In this document: in pieces, positions 11,294-23,284 of the stretch
Layout: each line of letters begins with the position of its first letter
Numbering within the stretch: position 1 is the stretch's first letter
From: Argentina anserina
Taxonomy: Eukaryota; Streptophyta; Magnoliopsida; Rosales; Rosaceae
Direction of reading: 5' to 3'
NCBI RefSeq assembly: GCF_933775445.1
Contig: NC_065877.1
Location: 10,168,001-10,232,000 of the forward strand
Length of the DNA stretch: 64,000 bases
Translations under genes and position numbers: made by a program
Notes under the pieces: model-generated
Database searches by the model: none
Told to the model about the DNA's origin: nothing
Seen by the model: only the letters and a program-made list of their open reading frames with translations

Positions 11294-12720
11294 TTACTTC
11301 CATCCCTGCTTAGCAAGAAGTGCGAGATTAAACGAATGCATATTGCGAAACCCTAAACCACCGCCACCTTTTGAGGTACATAATTTCTCCCAAGAGAGCC
11401 AATAAATCTTCTTCCCACTATCCTCATCACCCCACCAAAATCTCGCCATAATACGATGCATCTCATCACACATATATTTCGGCACTTCAAAACAGCTCAT
11501 ATCATATGAGGGAATAGATTGAGCAAACGATTTAATCAACAACTCCTTACCAGCACCACTCAGACATTTATCTCTCCATCCACTAGTCTGATTACGAATC
11601 TTCTCATTTAGAAACGTAAACGACTCCGCTTTGGAATAACTAAGTTCCGTTAGAATCCCCAAGTACTTATCATGATTTTCCACCATCTCAACCCCCAACA
11701 TAAAGGCAATTCCTTCCCACATAAACGGATGAACGTTCTTACTGAAAGAAATATAACTTTTGGAGAAGTTAACAACTGACCAGAGGCAGCCTCATACTTT
11801 TCCAGAAGAGACCTCACCACCTCACTCTCCTCTCTCCCACCCTGGAAAAAAATAAACGCATCATTGGCAAAGAAAAGATGTGACACACTAGGCGCTGCAC
11901 GACAGATACGAACTCCATGAAGTACCCCAGACTTTTCTGCATACAGAATACTACGAGATAAAATTTCTCCACACAACAGGAACAAATAAGGAGATAACGA
12001 ATCTCCCTGTCTCAAACCACGTGAAGGAACAACTCGCCCCCGAGGCTCTCAATTAATAATAAAAGCATATGACACCGTAGACACACAATCCATTATCCAA
12101 CCAATCCACTCCTCCCCAAATCTCAACCTACGCATCACTTACTCCAAGAAAACCCACTCCACCCGATCATATGCTTTACTCATATCTAATTTCAAAGCAC
12201 TGTAACCCACTTTACCACTTCGTCGCCATTTCAAATAATGTGACACCTCAAAAGCCATAAGGGAATTATCAGAAATAAGGCATCCATGAACAAAAGCACT
12301 TTGAAACGGACTAATTATTCCATCAAGAAAACCTTTCAATCGATTAGCCAAAACTTTCGAACCAATTTTATAAATGACATTACACAGAGAGATCGACCTC
12401 AACTGCTGCATATATTGAGGAGAATCCACTTTAGGAATAAGAGCCACATACATTTTATTCACACTTTTAACCGCTTCCACATGACCAAACAACCTCGTCA
12501 CTGTCGAAACAACATCATCCCCTACAACCTCCCAATAATGTTGGTAACAACAAGGTGAAAAACCGTCAGGGCTAGGGGATTTAGACGAGTGCATCCCCTT
12601 CACCCTAGTTAGCAACACATTATCACTTTGAGAAATAACCGATTGGATCCCTGCCAGAATATTATCAAACTCTGAAGGATTAGAAGTAGTGAAAAGTTCC
12701 TGAAAATAATTGAGTACCAC
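11294..12720 (-). pseudogene. LINE reverse transcriptase domain, catalytic motif lost
   Basis: Conserved RT blocks appear in order: SPSPDGFSPCCYQHYW, KVDSPQYMQQLRSISLCNVI, KLDMSKAYDRVEW (motif A), MRQGDSLSPYLFLLCGEIL (motif B), then SHLFFANDAFIF where FADD is expected (motif C). The first catalytic aspartate of motif C is asparagine (codon at 11863-11865). The C-terminal thumb follows as [18 protein letters not shown] and [20 protein letters not shown]. The domain is split by frame changes near 12020-12139 and near 11700. Confidence 0.85.
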
Positions 12721-13032
12721 AGCCTCAATATCTGCCGGACTAGAACACCACTCCTACTAATATTAAACAGCCCCGAAATACGATTCTTCTTCTTTCTATT
12801 TTTAGTCTTTTGATGAAAGTACTTTGTATTAAAATCATCATCTCTCAGCCAAAAGACCTTAGCACGTTGCCTCCAGAAAACAATCAAAACATGTTCCCTC
12901 TGAAGTAGAGAATATAATTTTGACTTAAGAGCCGCCCTCTCTCCACTAACCTCCACTGACAAAGAATCCTCCATAAAAGTAACTAGTTGAGCAGAAAACA
13001 CATCAATCTCTTGACGTAAGCCTTGGAATTGA

Positions 13033-13943
13033 TCAACACTCCACTTTTCCAAAGCTTGTCTTGTGAGGCACAACTTTTCGAGAAAATAAATCTAGAGACC
13101 CAATCCCAACCACACTATCCCAACTTTCCTTCACCAGCAACTTACAACTTTCCTTTGCCAACCAAAATTGTTCAAACTTGAACCTTTTCTTACGTTTCCT
13201 TCTAGGCCGCCGCTCCTTCATAACTTCTAGAACAATTGGGAACATGGTCAGAAGCGCTAGGATTAGATATCTTACTCTTGAAGCTGGAAATAAATCCCTC
13301 CAAGCCAACGTTGAAGTGAAACGACCTAGCCGAACCTTAACCTCCTCTCCTCCCCTACTACCACTCCCAGTAAACCGAGGACCCACAAAATTCACATCAA
13401 CTAGATCACAAAAATTCAACGCATCATGCATGTCATTCATATGCCTATCCTTTCTACGAAGACCACATTGCTTATCAATTAGTTCACAAATCTATTATAA
13501 TCACCACCTGCAACCCAAGGAAAATTACCGTGCAAACTCAATTGTCGGAGAAGATTCCACGTTTGAATATGCTCCTCAGGCTTAGAGAAACTATAAACTC
13601 CGAAAAATCTCCAACAATCTGCTTCCCCCGGTGTTCCAATCACCACATCAATATGGTGATCCAATAAAGATTGAAGAGCCACCTTCACCTCATCAGACCA
13701 TAAAAGGCACAACCCTCCAGCTCGACTAACTCCCTTTCCGTTTCGACGAACAGTAAAATGACAATCCACCGAAATCAAGTTCCGCCACCATAACTCATTC
13801 CTAACACCATCCATCTCTGTTGTTGTTCAAAACGTCTCATTGAGAAAAATAATTTTGGGATGAATGAAATATACTATCCCTTTAAGCCCTATAACTGTCC
13901 AGGAGTTCCCAATCCCCTGGCAGTTCCAACACAAAACATTCAT
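13033..13943 (-). pseudogene. LINE ORF2 endonuclease domain, broken
   Basis: ORF2 begins at an ATG at 13943 (MNVLCWNCQGIGNSW), whose WNCQG motif is the first conserved block of AP-type LINE endonucleases. A stop follows FLNETF. The frame resumes with ISVDCHFTVRRNG, GGLCLLWSDEV, FFGVYSFSKPEE and WVAGGDYNRFVN, which corresponds to the conserved GDFN block. The next block, FCDLVDVNFVGPRFT, carries the later catalytic region. This domain would nick target DNA to prime reverse transcription. Stops and frame changes make it non-functional. Confidence 0.75.
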
Positions 13944-15526
13944 TGTGTGTGATGGGTCGAAACCGGATCCATCACGGAAGAGCGCAAAGAAAAACACTCA
14001 AACTTTTCAGCTTTCGAAACCGGGACCTTGATCACCCCTACACGGCCTTTCTTTGTCCCCCCCCCCCGCCCGTCAACTCTCACTCCCCATTTGGACTTAC
14101 TCTCATGATTTGATCCAGCCCGGCCTGCTTTTGGATTCAATCCGACCCGCTGTTAACTCCCCAAAATAGACTTAGTTGATTCTTTTAAAAGCCCAAAACC
14201 ACCTTCCTTTTTTTGTGACAGTTGGAGAAGATAAGAAAACATCTACTACCCTCATGGGGCCCACCACAACCAAATCAGAGTTAGAATTAAAACTCACTAC
14301 TTCATTCCCGCCCACATTATCAGCCAGCTCCTTTAATTCTGGCCCGGACGAATTTATCTCATGCCCACTTTCATCCAACTCTATCTCCGCAGAAACTAAA
14401 TTCAACTCTAACAACGGCAAACCCAGAAGTGAATGCTCCCCTTGAATCACGCCTTGTTTGAAATTCGAACCCAAACGAAACTCTCCTACAAAACTAGGAA
14501 CTCCCACCGGCATACCCCACACACCACCCACACGACGGCGTTTGCCACCCTCCGCCGCCGTATCCTCCTGGTCAATCACCATTTTTTCCCCTGAAATATA
14601 CTCCATAGACCCATCCTCAAACTCCACCCTATCCCTCACAAAGCCAGACAACGTGAGCTACGGTGCCGACATCCTCCAGCCACCATTGCTTTTCTCCAAA
14701 ACCCCATGGAAATTAACTGGCTCCGGTGACGGAGCCTCCAACACCTCTTGTTCCCTTGACTCTCTAGCTACCAGCCAGCCATCCTTTTTCTCCGCACACA
14801 ACCACAAATCGAATTGTTTTTCTTGAATCTCCCTGGACTTATGACGAACATAAGAGTTTGAATCATGCCACAAGATACCACAATATTCACAAAAATTCGG
14901 AAGCCCAATGTAATCAACATCAAAACACGACCCTCAATTCTTGCCGGGGAGCTAAACATGCGCAACCCGTCGAAGTGGCTTATTCGTATCAAGCCCGATA
15001 CATACCTTCAAATTCGAACCCAAAAACAATCCAAGCTTCGTCTCCTCCATTCTTTATAATTCCCCGATCGCATTCCCGATCCTAATCCTGTCTCCGGTTC
15101 CATAAACAGGGGAGGAATCCCCCATGCCCTGATCCAGAAGAATTGCATATTGAGAGATATTCTCAAAAGATCATCAGCCCCATTACTAACCGCCACCGCA
15201 AAAACTTGTTGAAATTCCATGGACTCCCCCCTGAGCACCCAATTTCGGTCGTATTCATGCGTGAAGGAGAACACAATCCGCTCGCTACCTTCCAGCGCCA
15301 CTGCCGAAACCCTTGATTTATCATTCACATACTTCTTTGGACGCCATAGAGCCTTCAATGTCGCCATCAGAGCCTCCTTGTTGTATCTCTTATGGGTCAG
15401 AACCTGCCCCAGGATTAAAAACGTCTTCTCCTTCCATGCTCATGGCTCATCTGGAAGAACAATCTTTCGAGACTCCTCCTTCGACAAAACCAGGCGCCTC
15501 ACCATCTCCCCCAGAGAATCCTCCAT
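13940..15526 (-). pseudogene. LINE ORF1 (DUF4283-like), broken
   Basis: The frame starts at an ATG at 15526 (MEDSLGEMVRRLVLSKEE), hits an in-frame TGA within about 30 codons, and continues as WKEKTFLILGQVL and MATLKALWRPKK. The blocks FSFTHEYDRNWVLRG and the later IRAWGIPP resemble the DUF4283 domain of plant LINE ORF1 proteins. The remainder is split across frames and ends near 13940 in KVPVSKAEKFECFSLRSSVM. An 11-base C run at 14057-14067 interrupts the C-terminal part. ORF1 proteins normally coat the LINE RNA; this copy cannot produce a full one. Confidence 0.65.
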
Positions 15527-16118
15527 TCTACACAGCCACGCACCCAACCTCACCAATCGACAACCAAAACCGTGAAGCAGAGACCACATACGTCTCCCTC
15601 AACTGTAACCTTGCCTAACTCTCCTCCAATGAAACAACGAGAGAGAGAGAGAGAGAGAGAAGGGGACTTTCCCAGGTTTATAGTTTAAATTTTAGAGTTT
15701 AGAGTTTTTTAATCATCGCAAGCTCTAAAAATTTTAAAACACTAATACCTACAACTCTAAACCCGAAACCCGAAACCTTAAAATTTTTATATATAATATA
15801 TATTTATAATTATTGAATTTAAGGTTAAAACAAATCAATAATAAATTTCAGATTTTAGAGTTAACTATAGTCTAATCATGGTAAATGAAAAAGACACATG
15901 GCGTTAGCCTATGTGGGTGGGTATAGGTGGGCAAATATAGGGTGGTCGGCAAATTTGCTTCCATGGCATGAGTTATTCACTTCTGGGATATAAATTTACC
16001 GACCACCTTTCATTTGTCCATTTTGTGATCACACTTTTAAACTTATGTCATGTGTCTTTTCTCAACTCATATTTAGATAATAATTAATCAATTAGGTACG
16101 TGACATAATTTTAGAAGG

Positions 16119-16592
16119 GTTGACACTAGGGCTGGGACCGGTACGGTTCGGTTCGGGATTCGGCTGATACCGATACCGATAATTTTTTCGGTTTCGGTTT
16201 CGGTTCGGTATTGTAAATTTGAAACTTAATTCTGAACCGAACCCGTACATATCGATTCGGGATGGGTTCGGTTCGGTAAAATTGTACACTTGTGCATGTA
16301 TTTCTATCTATTTATAACTATTAGGTAATGTAAATTAACATTCTAAGTCTTTAAAAATACAATGTAGACCTAAAAAACTAAAAACAATATTGAAAATGCA
16401 TATATTTAATATATTTTATATATTCGGTACGAATTATATATATACCGAACCGTACCGTTTATAAAATTTCAGTATTAAGTTCGATACGGGACGAAACATT
16501 TTACCAATTCGTTCCGACCCATCAGTATTCAGTACGGGACGGTCGGTTTCGGTACCATTTTTTCGGTACCAACTTCCACCCCTAATTGACAC
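16119..16592. mobile_element. hAT-type MITE (458 bp) with 8-bp target duplication
   Basis: The element spans 16127-16584. It begins TAGGGCTGGGACCGG and ends CAACTTCCACCCCTA, which are imperfect inverted ends of hAT type. It is flanked by GTTGACAC and ATTGACAC (7 of 8 bases match). The interior is rich in CGGTTCGG and TTCGGTACC repeats on both strands, giving strong self-complementarity. It codes for nothing. A 65-residue frame on the minus strand is a by-product of the repeats. It lies about 0.4 kb upstream of the LEA gene, just distal to the ABRE cluster. Confidence 0.82.
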
Positions 16593-16705
16593 ATTGACTC
16601 AAAGTGCATGAAAGATATTCGGCAAATTTATTTAGTATGTAGAATACAAGTTGGTCGGCAAAGGGTGTTGGGGGAACCGACATTTGACAAGAAACATACC
16701 CAACT

Positions 16706-16885
16706 TGCCACGTGGAGAGACACGTGGAATGCAGCCATAGCAAAAGACGACGTGAGCCACTGAGCTTATTTGCATGCAAACACGACGTGTCAACCTCTCA
16801 GCCCGCAGCACCACGTTGCGTATAACACTGCTCACGTAGAGCACGTGTCACCGTTGCAAAACCTCCACAAGTTCATATATAGGCC
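16706..16885 (+). promoter_or_regulatory. LEA gene promoter with ABRE and RY motifs
   Basis: ABA-response (ACGTG-core) motifs occur at 16708-16715 (CCACGTGG), 16720-16727 (ACACGTGG), about 16784-16791 (GACGTGTC) and 16842-16849 (CACGTGTC). A seed-type RY motif CATGCA is at 16773-16778. A TATA-like CATATATA is at 16874-16881, about 120 bp upstream of the ATG. Clustered ABREs with an RY element are what is expected of seed-maturation and drought-induced LEA genes bound by bZIP (ABI5/ABF) and B3 (ABI3/FUS3) factors. Function is inferred from motifs. Confidence 0.72.
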
Positions 16886-17001
16886 ACCTCGCTCGAGCTG
16901 CTTGCATACCAAAAGATAAGAAAGAAAAGAAGCGAAACAGAAAGTGTTTGACCGAGAATTTAGTTTTAAAGTTACTGTGCGCGGAAATTTGCAACATTTC
17001 A

Positions 17002-18630
17002 ATGGCGTCGTCGAAGCAGTTTAAGGAGGAGAGAGCAGAGGCTGAAGCGAGGAAAGCCGCACTTGATCTTAAAGATGTGAACAGAGAAAGAGAGTACGAA
17101 TCAGCTGGGGTGAAGATGGACAAGGACATGTACGGCCAGCAAAGGGAGACATCTCATGTGCAGCAAGAAGCAAAGCCTGGCGTTATTGGGTCTGTTTTTA
17201 GGGCTGTAACCGGCACATTGGAGCATGCCAAGGACGCTGTTGTGGGAAAAAGCCACGACACTGCTGTTGTAGCAAGGGAGCGTTCTGAATACACCACACT
17301 TAAGGCGAAGGAAACGACTGACGCGGCTGGGGAGAAGCTGGGAGAATGTAAGGACGCTGCAGATCGGCCGGCGAACGAGGCTGCTGATAGAGCCGCAGAG
17401 AAGACGATGGAAGTGAAGGACACTGCTGCTCAGAAGGCCAGGGAGGGGGCAGAGAAGGCGAGAGAGACCAAGGAGTCTGCCAAGGGAAAGGTTGGCGAGT
17501 ATTCGGATTACACGGCACTAAAAGCTAAAGATGACAAGGATGCCGCGGCGGAGAAGGCTAAGCAGACGAAAGACTGTGTTGCTGAGACTGCAAGTGAGAC
17601 CAAAGATGCTGCGATGAGGAAGGCTGAAGAGTACAAGGATTACACTGCTCAGAAGGCCAAGGATGCCAAGGACACAACAGTGGGGAAGGCAGAGGAGTAC
17701 AAGAACTACACGGCAGAAAAGGCAAAAGAGACTGCGGACACAGCAAGAGATAAGACGAAAGAGACAGCGGAGTACACAGGTGAGAAGTCAAAAGAAGGGA
17801 AGGACACTACTGTGAGCAAGTTGGGTGGGCTTATGAATTACTTGACTGGTAAGAAAGAAGATACCAAACAGAAGGCTGCAGAGACGGCTGAGACTATCAA
17901 AGACAATACTAGAACTACAGCCGAGGCTGCGAAGGAGAAGACCATGGAGACGGCGGAGGATACCAAACAACAGACCAAAGAGGCAGCTGGTAAAACCAAG
18001 GTGATAATGAGTTATCAAAGTCGATCACTTGTGTACTTTAAACTTTCCTTAGTTGCTAACTTGCTATGTATTTCGAATTATTGCCAACGTATATTAGCTT
18101 GATTACTTGTGTACTTTAAACTTCCTTAGTTACTATGTATTTCGAATTATTACCAACGTGCATAGCTTGATCACATGCAGGAGACATTGGGTGAGACCGA
18201 GGAGGAAGCTAGGAGAAAGATGGAGGAGTTGAGGCTTCGGGAGAAAGGATATGAAGCTAGAGCAATGGACCGGGACGAGGACCGTGAGACTGAGGCAGCA
18301 AGGGGAACTGCAGCAAGGGGCAACATTTTCAGCTCACTTGGGAGTGTGACTGATGCTATCAAGAGCAAGCTAACTCATCCCACTGATGTGGTGGAGGAAA
18401 CCCGTACTGCACGTGAGGAGGTACCTGTGGGGGCCGTCGAGAAGGTTGAGATTGACATCAAGGATACACGCCCAGGAGCTGTAGCGGCGGCACTTAAGAT
18501 GTCTGACCAGTTGTTTGGTCAAACTTTCAACGATCCTGATCGAATGGAAGATGAGGACAAGGTGGTCGTGGAGCGGCGCGTGGTGGATGAAGCCGGAAAT
18601 GTTCGCATTGACCGTAGTGGTAAGAAGTGA
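17002..18630 (+). CDS. LEA_4 (group 3, D-29/ECP63-like) protein
   Basis: Two exons, 17002-18000 and 18181-18630, joined by a 180-bp GT-AG phase-0 intron, give a 482-residue protein. It begins MASSKQFKEERAEAEARKAA. I chose this ATG over the in-frame one 54 bases upstream because it matches the usual start of the family. Residues about 90-330 are built of degenerate 11-residue repeats of the type YTAQKAKDAKD and AAEKAKETKD, rich in Ala, Lys, Glu and Thr with no Cys or Trp. This is the LEA_4 signature: disordered when wet, amphipathic helix on drying. The C-terminal exon (GAVEKVEIDIKDTRPGAVAA) matches D-29-like proteins. Such proteins protect membranes and enzymes during seed drying. The ABRE-rich promoter agrees with this role. 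Confidence 0.93.
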
Positions 18631-20122
18631 TCGGTTCCGGTGTGTAGTGTGGATTTTATTATGTTTTGCCTTTTGGGGTGGATAGCTAGTCGTACGTTTT
18701 GATTGTGTTTTAGCTTCCATAAATTGGCTTTGGCCCTCTGTATTATGTGTATCTTTATGTCGACTAGCATTTGGTTTTATCACATTATCTGCTTTCAGCT
18801 AACGTACATCTGTTTTGTTTTTTCACAATCTATTTAAGCTGGTTTTATCATTAACTGGCCATCTTTTTTAGCCAGAGCACATGCGGTTTGTTCACATATT
18901 CTGTTTAAGCCAGCATGAATAGCTAGTCTAAATAAATAAATCTGGCCATTGATCAATGTACGGTTCCAAAATGACAGAAAATGGTTCTTTCGATTAAGGG
19001 ATCCTTATTATGATATTGGAAAACCGAAAGTATATGTAGACTTGAATTCTTAGATCCAAAGAAGAAATGATCTCCTCTATGCATCCTACTGATTGAACGT
19101 GTGTTGACATATAAAAAGTTGGTTATATACGAGGGTTATAACTTGCATCTTTGATTTTGTAAATTTTTTAATGTAAATGTGTATCATGTCAAGTGATCTG
19201 TCAGTGGTGTAACTTGAACAGTTGATGACAACAACCTGTAAACATGTGTGGATGCTCACATTTTACACTGAAATTTACAATTGTATTCCGCTGCTTGCTA
19301 CACCTGAATAAATATTAGGACAACTTGAGAAGAAACCAAACTACAGTTCATCTTGAATCTGCATACATACATGCAACGAAAAACTTCCCATAGGGTAAGT
19401 TTCTTGGAAAATTTTGTTCTGCGCTGCCATGCAGCAGCAGCATTTTCCTCCACAAACTCCCTCACACCACACACTGTATACCATATCAGAAATCGCAGGC
19501 TTCAGTTCGTTGATTTCAATACAATGAAATCGAAAGCCTCCTCGATCCCATGCAGCTCTTGTACGGATGACACTGATTTCAAAACCCAAAATCCAAGTCT
19601 TGCAGGTATTCGTGGCACTCTTCCAGACACCAAATTAATATATGCTAGTTGATCATGTAGATAGAAGCGATAGCATTCTGGTGCGAGTGATATGACTAAC
19701 CAGTTCCCCTGGAAGTCATCGTTGACATATTTGTTAGTTTCAACTAGCATTCTTACGCGCCAACCTGCGAAATCCTAGAGCTTTGCTAGTGTTTCTCCTT
19801 TCCCTTTTCGAAGCCGCCGGAGAGAGTAAGAGGTGGCCACCATGGCCGGGCTGGAGCTCCACCTTTAGTTTAATCTCTCTAATCCAAACCCTTGAAAATC
19901 TATAATAAATGATCACAGATTGATCCCGGATTTGTTTTATCCAAAGATCTTTATATCCATTAGTTCCCAAATCTATAACCTCAAGATCGTCTTTCTCCTT
20001 GACAAAAATGAAGAGGCCACCTCAACCGCTCCTTGCAAGCGGATTACTCTCTTTAAAGACAGCAGTATGTTTTTCAGCCATTTCCGAGAAGAACTATCCG
20101 ATTTTGGGCTTCGCTATGATCT
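18631..20122. other. LEA 3' flank and spacer
   Basis: Contains the LEA 3' untranslated region and AT-rich spacer. Short frames at 19353-19652 and 19502-19750 show no family signature. The last 300 bases before the solo LTR may be old sequence belonging to the LINE that continues on its far side, but I could not align it. Confidence 0.45.
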
Positions 20123-21221
20123 AAAACTGTAATAACCCTAAATTTTAAACAATGTTAGTTTGATTTGGAATTCTATAAAATTTCGAATTTTATTAGAATG
20201 AACGTATTTGGTTGCGACGTTAGTAAACGAGAAACGGAAACGTTCTCGGAACGTTTAAATTGAAAAACGTTACATTTCCGTAACGTTTATATCGACTTTT
20301 ATTTTATCGCTCGGTTGCGAAAACTTTCTTCACGAAAGTTGTAGAGCTCGTCGATACGAGTTCGTGGATATGTGACGCGTTCTAATCGGACGACGTACGT
20401 AAAAGTTATTGACGTCGGAAGTTAGTTTCCGATTTGGAAACTAGTATAAATAGATAATTATGGGATTAGGGTTTCCTTAATCAGAAACCCTCTTCTCTCT
20501 TCTCTATCATCCTGCCGCTCTCAACTCTCTCTCTCCCCGATTTTCTTCTCCTCTCCTTCTCCGAAATTCTTCCCTTCGATTCGCCGTCTCCGAGCCGCCG
20601 TGAAGTGCACCGCCCAGCCCAGCGTCGCCGCAAGGACTCCCTCAGCCACCCTCCAGCTCGCCAGCCCGTGCCCCGCCGTCGCCAAGCCGCTCGGACGTCG
20701 CCAAGATTCTGCAATTTTTCCCCGCCGCTGCCTATCCTCCCCGATGCTCCCCACGGTTCAAACAAGGTACGGATTGATTGAATATGGATGTTGTGATGTT
20801 GTTGTGTGTATTGGGGATGTTGTGGATGATTTGTGGAGGAGATCGGAGGGGAGGGGAGATTGATGAACACCGCCGCCATAAGGCGGCGCGTGTGGGAGTA
20901 TAGGGCAATCTATGGGTGATCAGAGACCGTAGGAAGGTGGAGGAGGAGGAGAGGATGGTTTTTGGGCCGGAGGTGGCGCGTGTGCCACACGCGCCGCCGT
21001 GTGAGGCGGTGTGATTAGTTTCGACTGAAAGGGTATTTTGGTAATTTACTGTGTACGGTAAATGTAAATGTAATTTTTATTTACTACGGTAAATGTAATT
21101 AAATTTTACCTTCGGTAAATGTAAATATAAATTACTTTCAGTAAATATAAAAAGTAATTTGTAAAAGGTAAATAGTAAATTTTATTTACTGAGATTGTAT
21201 TTACATTTAAATCGTACGTAT

Positions 21222-21412
21222 ACGTACAGAAATACGTATTAATATTTATACGTACAGAAATACGTATTAATATTTATACGTACAGAAATACGTATATAAT
21301 ATTTATACGTACAGAAATACGTATTTAATATTTATACGTACAGAAATACGTATATAGTATTTATACGTACAGAAATACGTATATAGTACTTATACGTACA
21401 GAAATACGTATT
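21222..21412. repeat. 28-bp tandem repeats within solo LTR
   Basis: About seven head-to-tail copies of a 28-bp unit carrying ACGTACAGAAATACGTA, starting near 21222, 21250, 21278, 21306, 21334, 21362 and 21391. Each unit is an imperfect palindrome (TACGTA at both ends), so every copy can form a small hairpin. Confidence 0.9.
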
Positions 21413-22168
21413 AATTGAGTATTGCACAGTAACCGTGAATAGTGAGCAGTGAACAGTAACTTCGTAAAACCGAAAATTGCTGAACAGTAATCGATTATTA
21501 CTGTTTCGGCATTTAAAGGTTACGAAACGATTCTAAATTCTTTTCTTATCTTTTCAAGGTGATCGTTAAACCGAGGAAAAGAATTATCATCGGGAATTGT
21601 GGAATGACGCTCGAGTAATTAAGGTGAGTAAAATCTCACTGAATTACGAATCTACCCTCGTGGTGATTCAACATTTTTGCAAGTGTGTTTATCAAATGAA
21701 TTACAACATGTATATAATTTAGTGGACTACATATATACAGTATAATGGTAATAAGTACATATATATATATATAGTTCATTAAATTACGTACTGTTATTAA
21801 TTCATTAAAATAGTCATTCGATGACGGAAGTTTGGGAATTGAGCATGTGTGGGGAAATATGACATGTATAAGATATAGTGGACTATATATATATTGTATA
21901 AATGGTAAATAAGTACGGATATATATATAGTTTGCTATATAATATACTGTTATGATTTTATTGTGATTCTATTGAGCATGTGATTTGAATTGTACAATAT
22001 GATGTGAGATTATTGTACGTGATTTTTAACATTGAGATTGTTTAAATGTTGATTTGTCTTCGGACGTGATTGGTACAATATGATGTGAGATTATTGTACG
22101 TGTTTGGCAAGTCGAAACCTAGCCTTTGGCCGGGCGAAAGTTACGATACAGTTAGAGCTCTAGTCTGT

Positions 22169-22449
22169 CAGCCATAGTACTTCATGTGAGGTAACGGGTG
22201 GTTATCTACTCATGAGTACTCATATTGTTTTGGATGTTGGGTAGCGGGTGGTTACCCAATATCAGCCGTAGTACTTCATGTGAGGTAACAGGTGGTTATC
22301 TACTCATGAGTACTCAGATTGTTTTGGATGTTGGGTAGCGGGTGGTTACCCAATATCAGAGTAGTACTGCATGTGAGGTAACGGGTGGTTATCTGCTCAT
22401 GGGTACTCAGATTGTTTTGGATGTTGGGTAGCGGGTGGCTATCCAATAT
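22169..22449. repeat. 94-bp tandem repeats within solo LTR
   Basis: Three consecutive units of about 94 bp begin at 22169, 22263 and 22357. Each carries GAGGTAACGGGTGGTTATCT followed by TTGGATGTTGGGTAGCGGG. The two half-motifs (GTAACGGGTGGTTA and GTAGCGGGTGGTTA) are themselves related, suggesting an older duplication of about 47 bp. Its function within the LTR is unknown. Confidence 0.88.
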
Positions 22450-23284
22450 CAGCGGTGTATTACGAGAGGGGTAACAGATGTGTACCAGCGTTCTTGGTAC
22501 CCGTATTATAAATGCATTGGGTAACCAGAAGGGTTACTTAATTTCCTCATGAGCGTTTTATTTCATATTTCTTGGGTCAACCAGATGGGCTGACTATTGA
22601 CTCATGAGGGCATTTATATTTGTTGTTTTGTGATCTTTCGTATATATTGATATGCGAACTGTATTGTGATTTTACTCATACGAGCTATAAGCTTACCGGG
22701 TTTGTGTTTACAATCCCGGTGCACCAATTCGATGGTGTAGGGGATAATTCCGCAGGTGCTGATTAGTGGAGGTTGAGTGACGACTACAGAGGCTTGAAGT
22801 CGTTCATATTCTACTTGCGGTGAGGTTTTTAGTGTGGACTTGTGTGTGAGAATTTGTGAGTGATTTGTGAGGATTATTACATTTCCATTTTGTGTATGGA
22901 TTATAATTTGGGTTGTAATAATTGGTTGTCTGAGTTGTATTGAGGACTCAGAATTGATCCGCTGTTACACTTTAATGATTTCTATTTATTTGAGATTATT
23001 TTGTGTTTAACGACTTTAGAATTTTGAGTTTTTAAGCTTGAAATTTTAGGGTCGTTACAAAAACCCTTCAAGAATCAGGTACATGCTTCCTATTTATCCT
23101 TCCTAATTAGAGCCATTAATGCACATTATCTGCTAATTAAGGGTCGAGATTCAACAGACCTGGTAAGATGCCCGTTAATGTTAGTTAGATCTAGGAAGAG
23201 GGCTACAGATAAAAATGAAGATGATAGCATGACCGAAGCTGCTGAGGAGGAAGGCATTATCTCTTCTTCAAAATTAGCTAGGAT

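Larger units (their letters stand above)
9735..15640 (-). mobile_element. LINE (plant L1 type, with RNase H), decayed
   Basis: Read on the minus strand, the order is a nucleic-acid-binding ORF1, then an ORF2 with AP-type endonuclease, reverse transcriptase and a terminal RNase H domain. That is the layout of plant L1-type LINEs. The 5' end sits near a GA microsatellite at 15639-15660. The 3' end lies near 9735, just after a 20-base G run (C on the coding strand). Multiple stops and frameshifts show it is long dead. No target duplication or poly-A tail was identified, so the ends are approximate. Confidence 0.85.
20123..23064. mobile_element. Solo LTR (2,932 bp), family 1
   Basis: The LTR spans 20128-23059. 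It starts TGTAATAACCCTAAATTT and ends AAATTTTAGGGTCGTTACA, with TG and CA ends and matching inverted borders. The 5-bp target duplication AAAAC is exact on both sides (20123-20127 and 23060-23064). There is no gag-pol sequence, so it is the product of LTR-LTR recombination or a large non-coding LTR derivative. The border type (TGTAACGACCC-like) is frequent in large plant Ty3/gypsy LTRs. Internal repeats are listed separately. Confidence 0.88.

Noticed and set aside
16092..16289. 65-residue Asn/Arg/Pro-rich minus frame
   Set aside because: By-product of CGGTTCGG repeats in the hAT MITE.
17154..18018. Several Ser/Leu-rich minus-strand frames
   Set aside because: Antisense shadows of the LEA repeats.
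20481..20879. 132-residue minus frame and its plus-strand partner
   Set aside because: Lies in the GC-rich part of a solo LTR and has no domain.
21222..21412. Regularly spaced palindromic repeats resembling a CRISPR array
   Set aside because: The 28-bp units are contiguous with no unique spacers, in a plant LTR.
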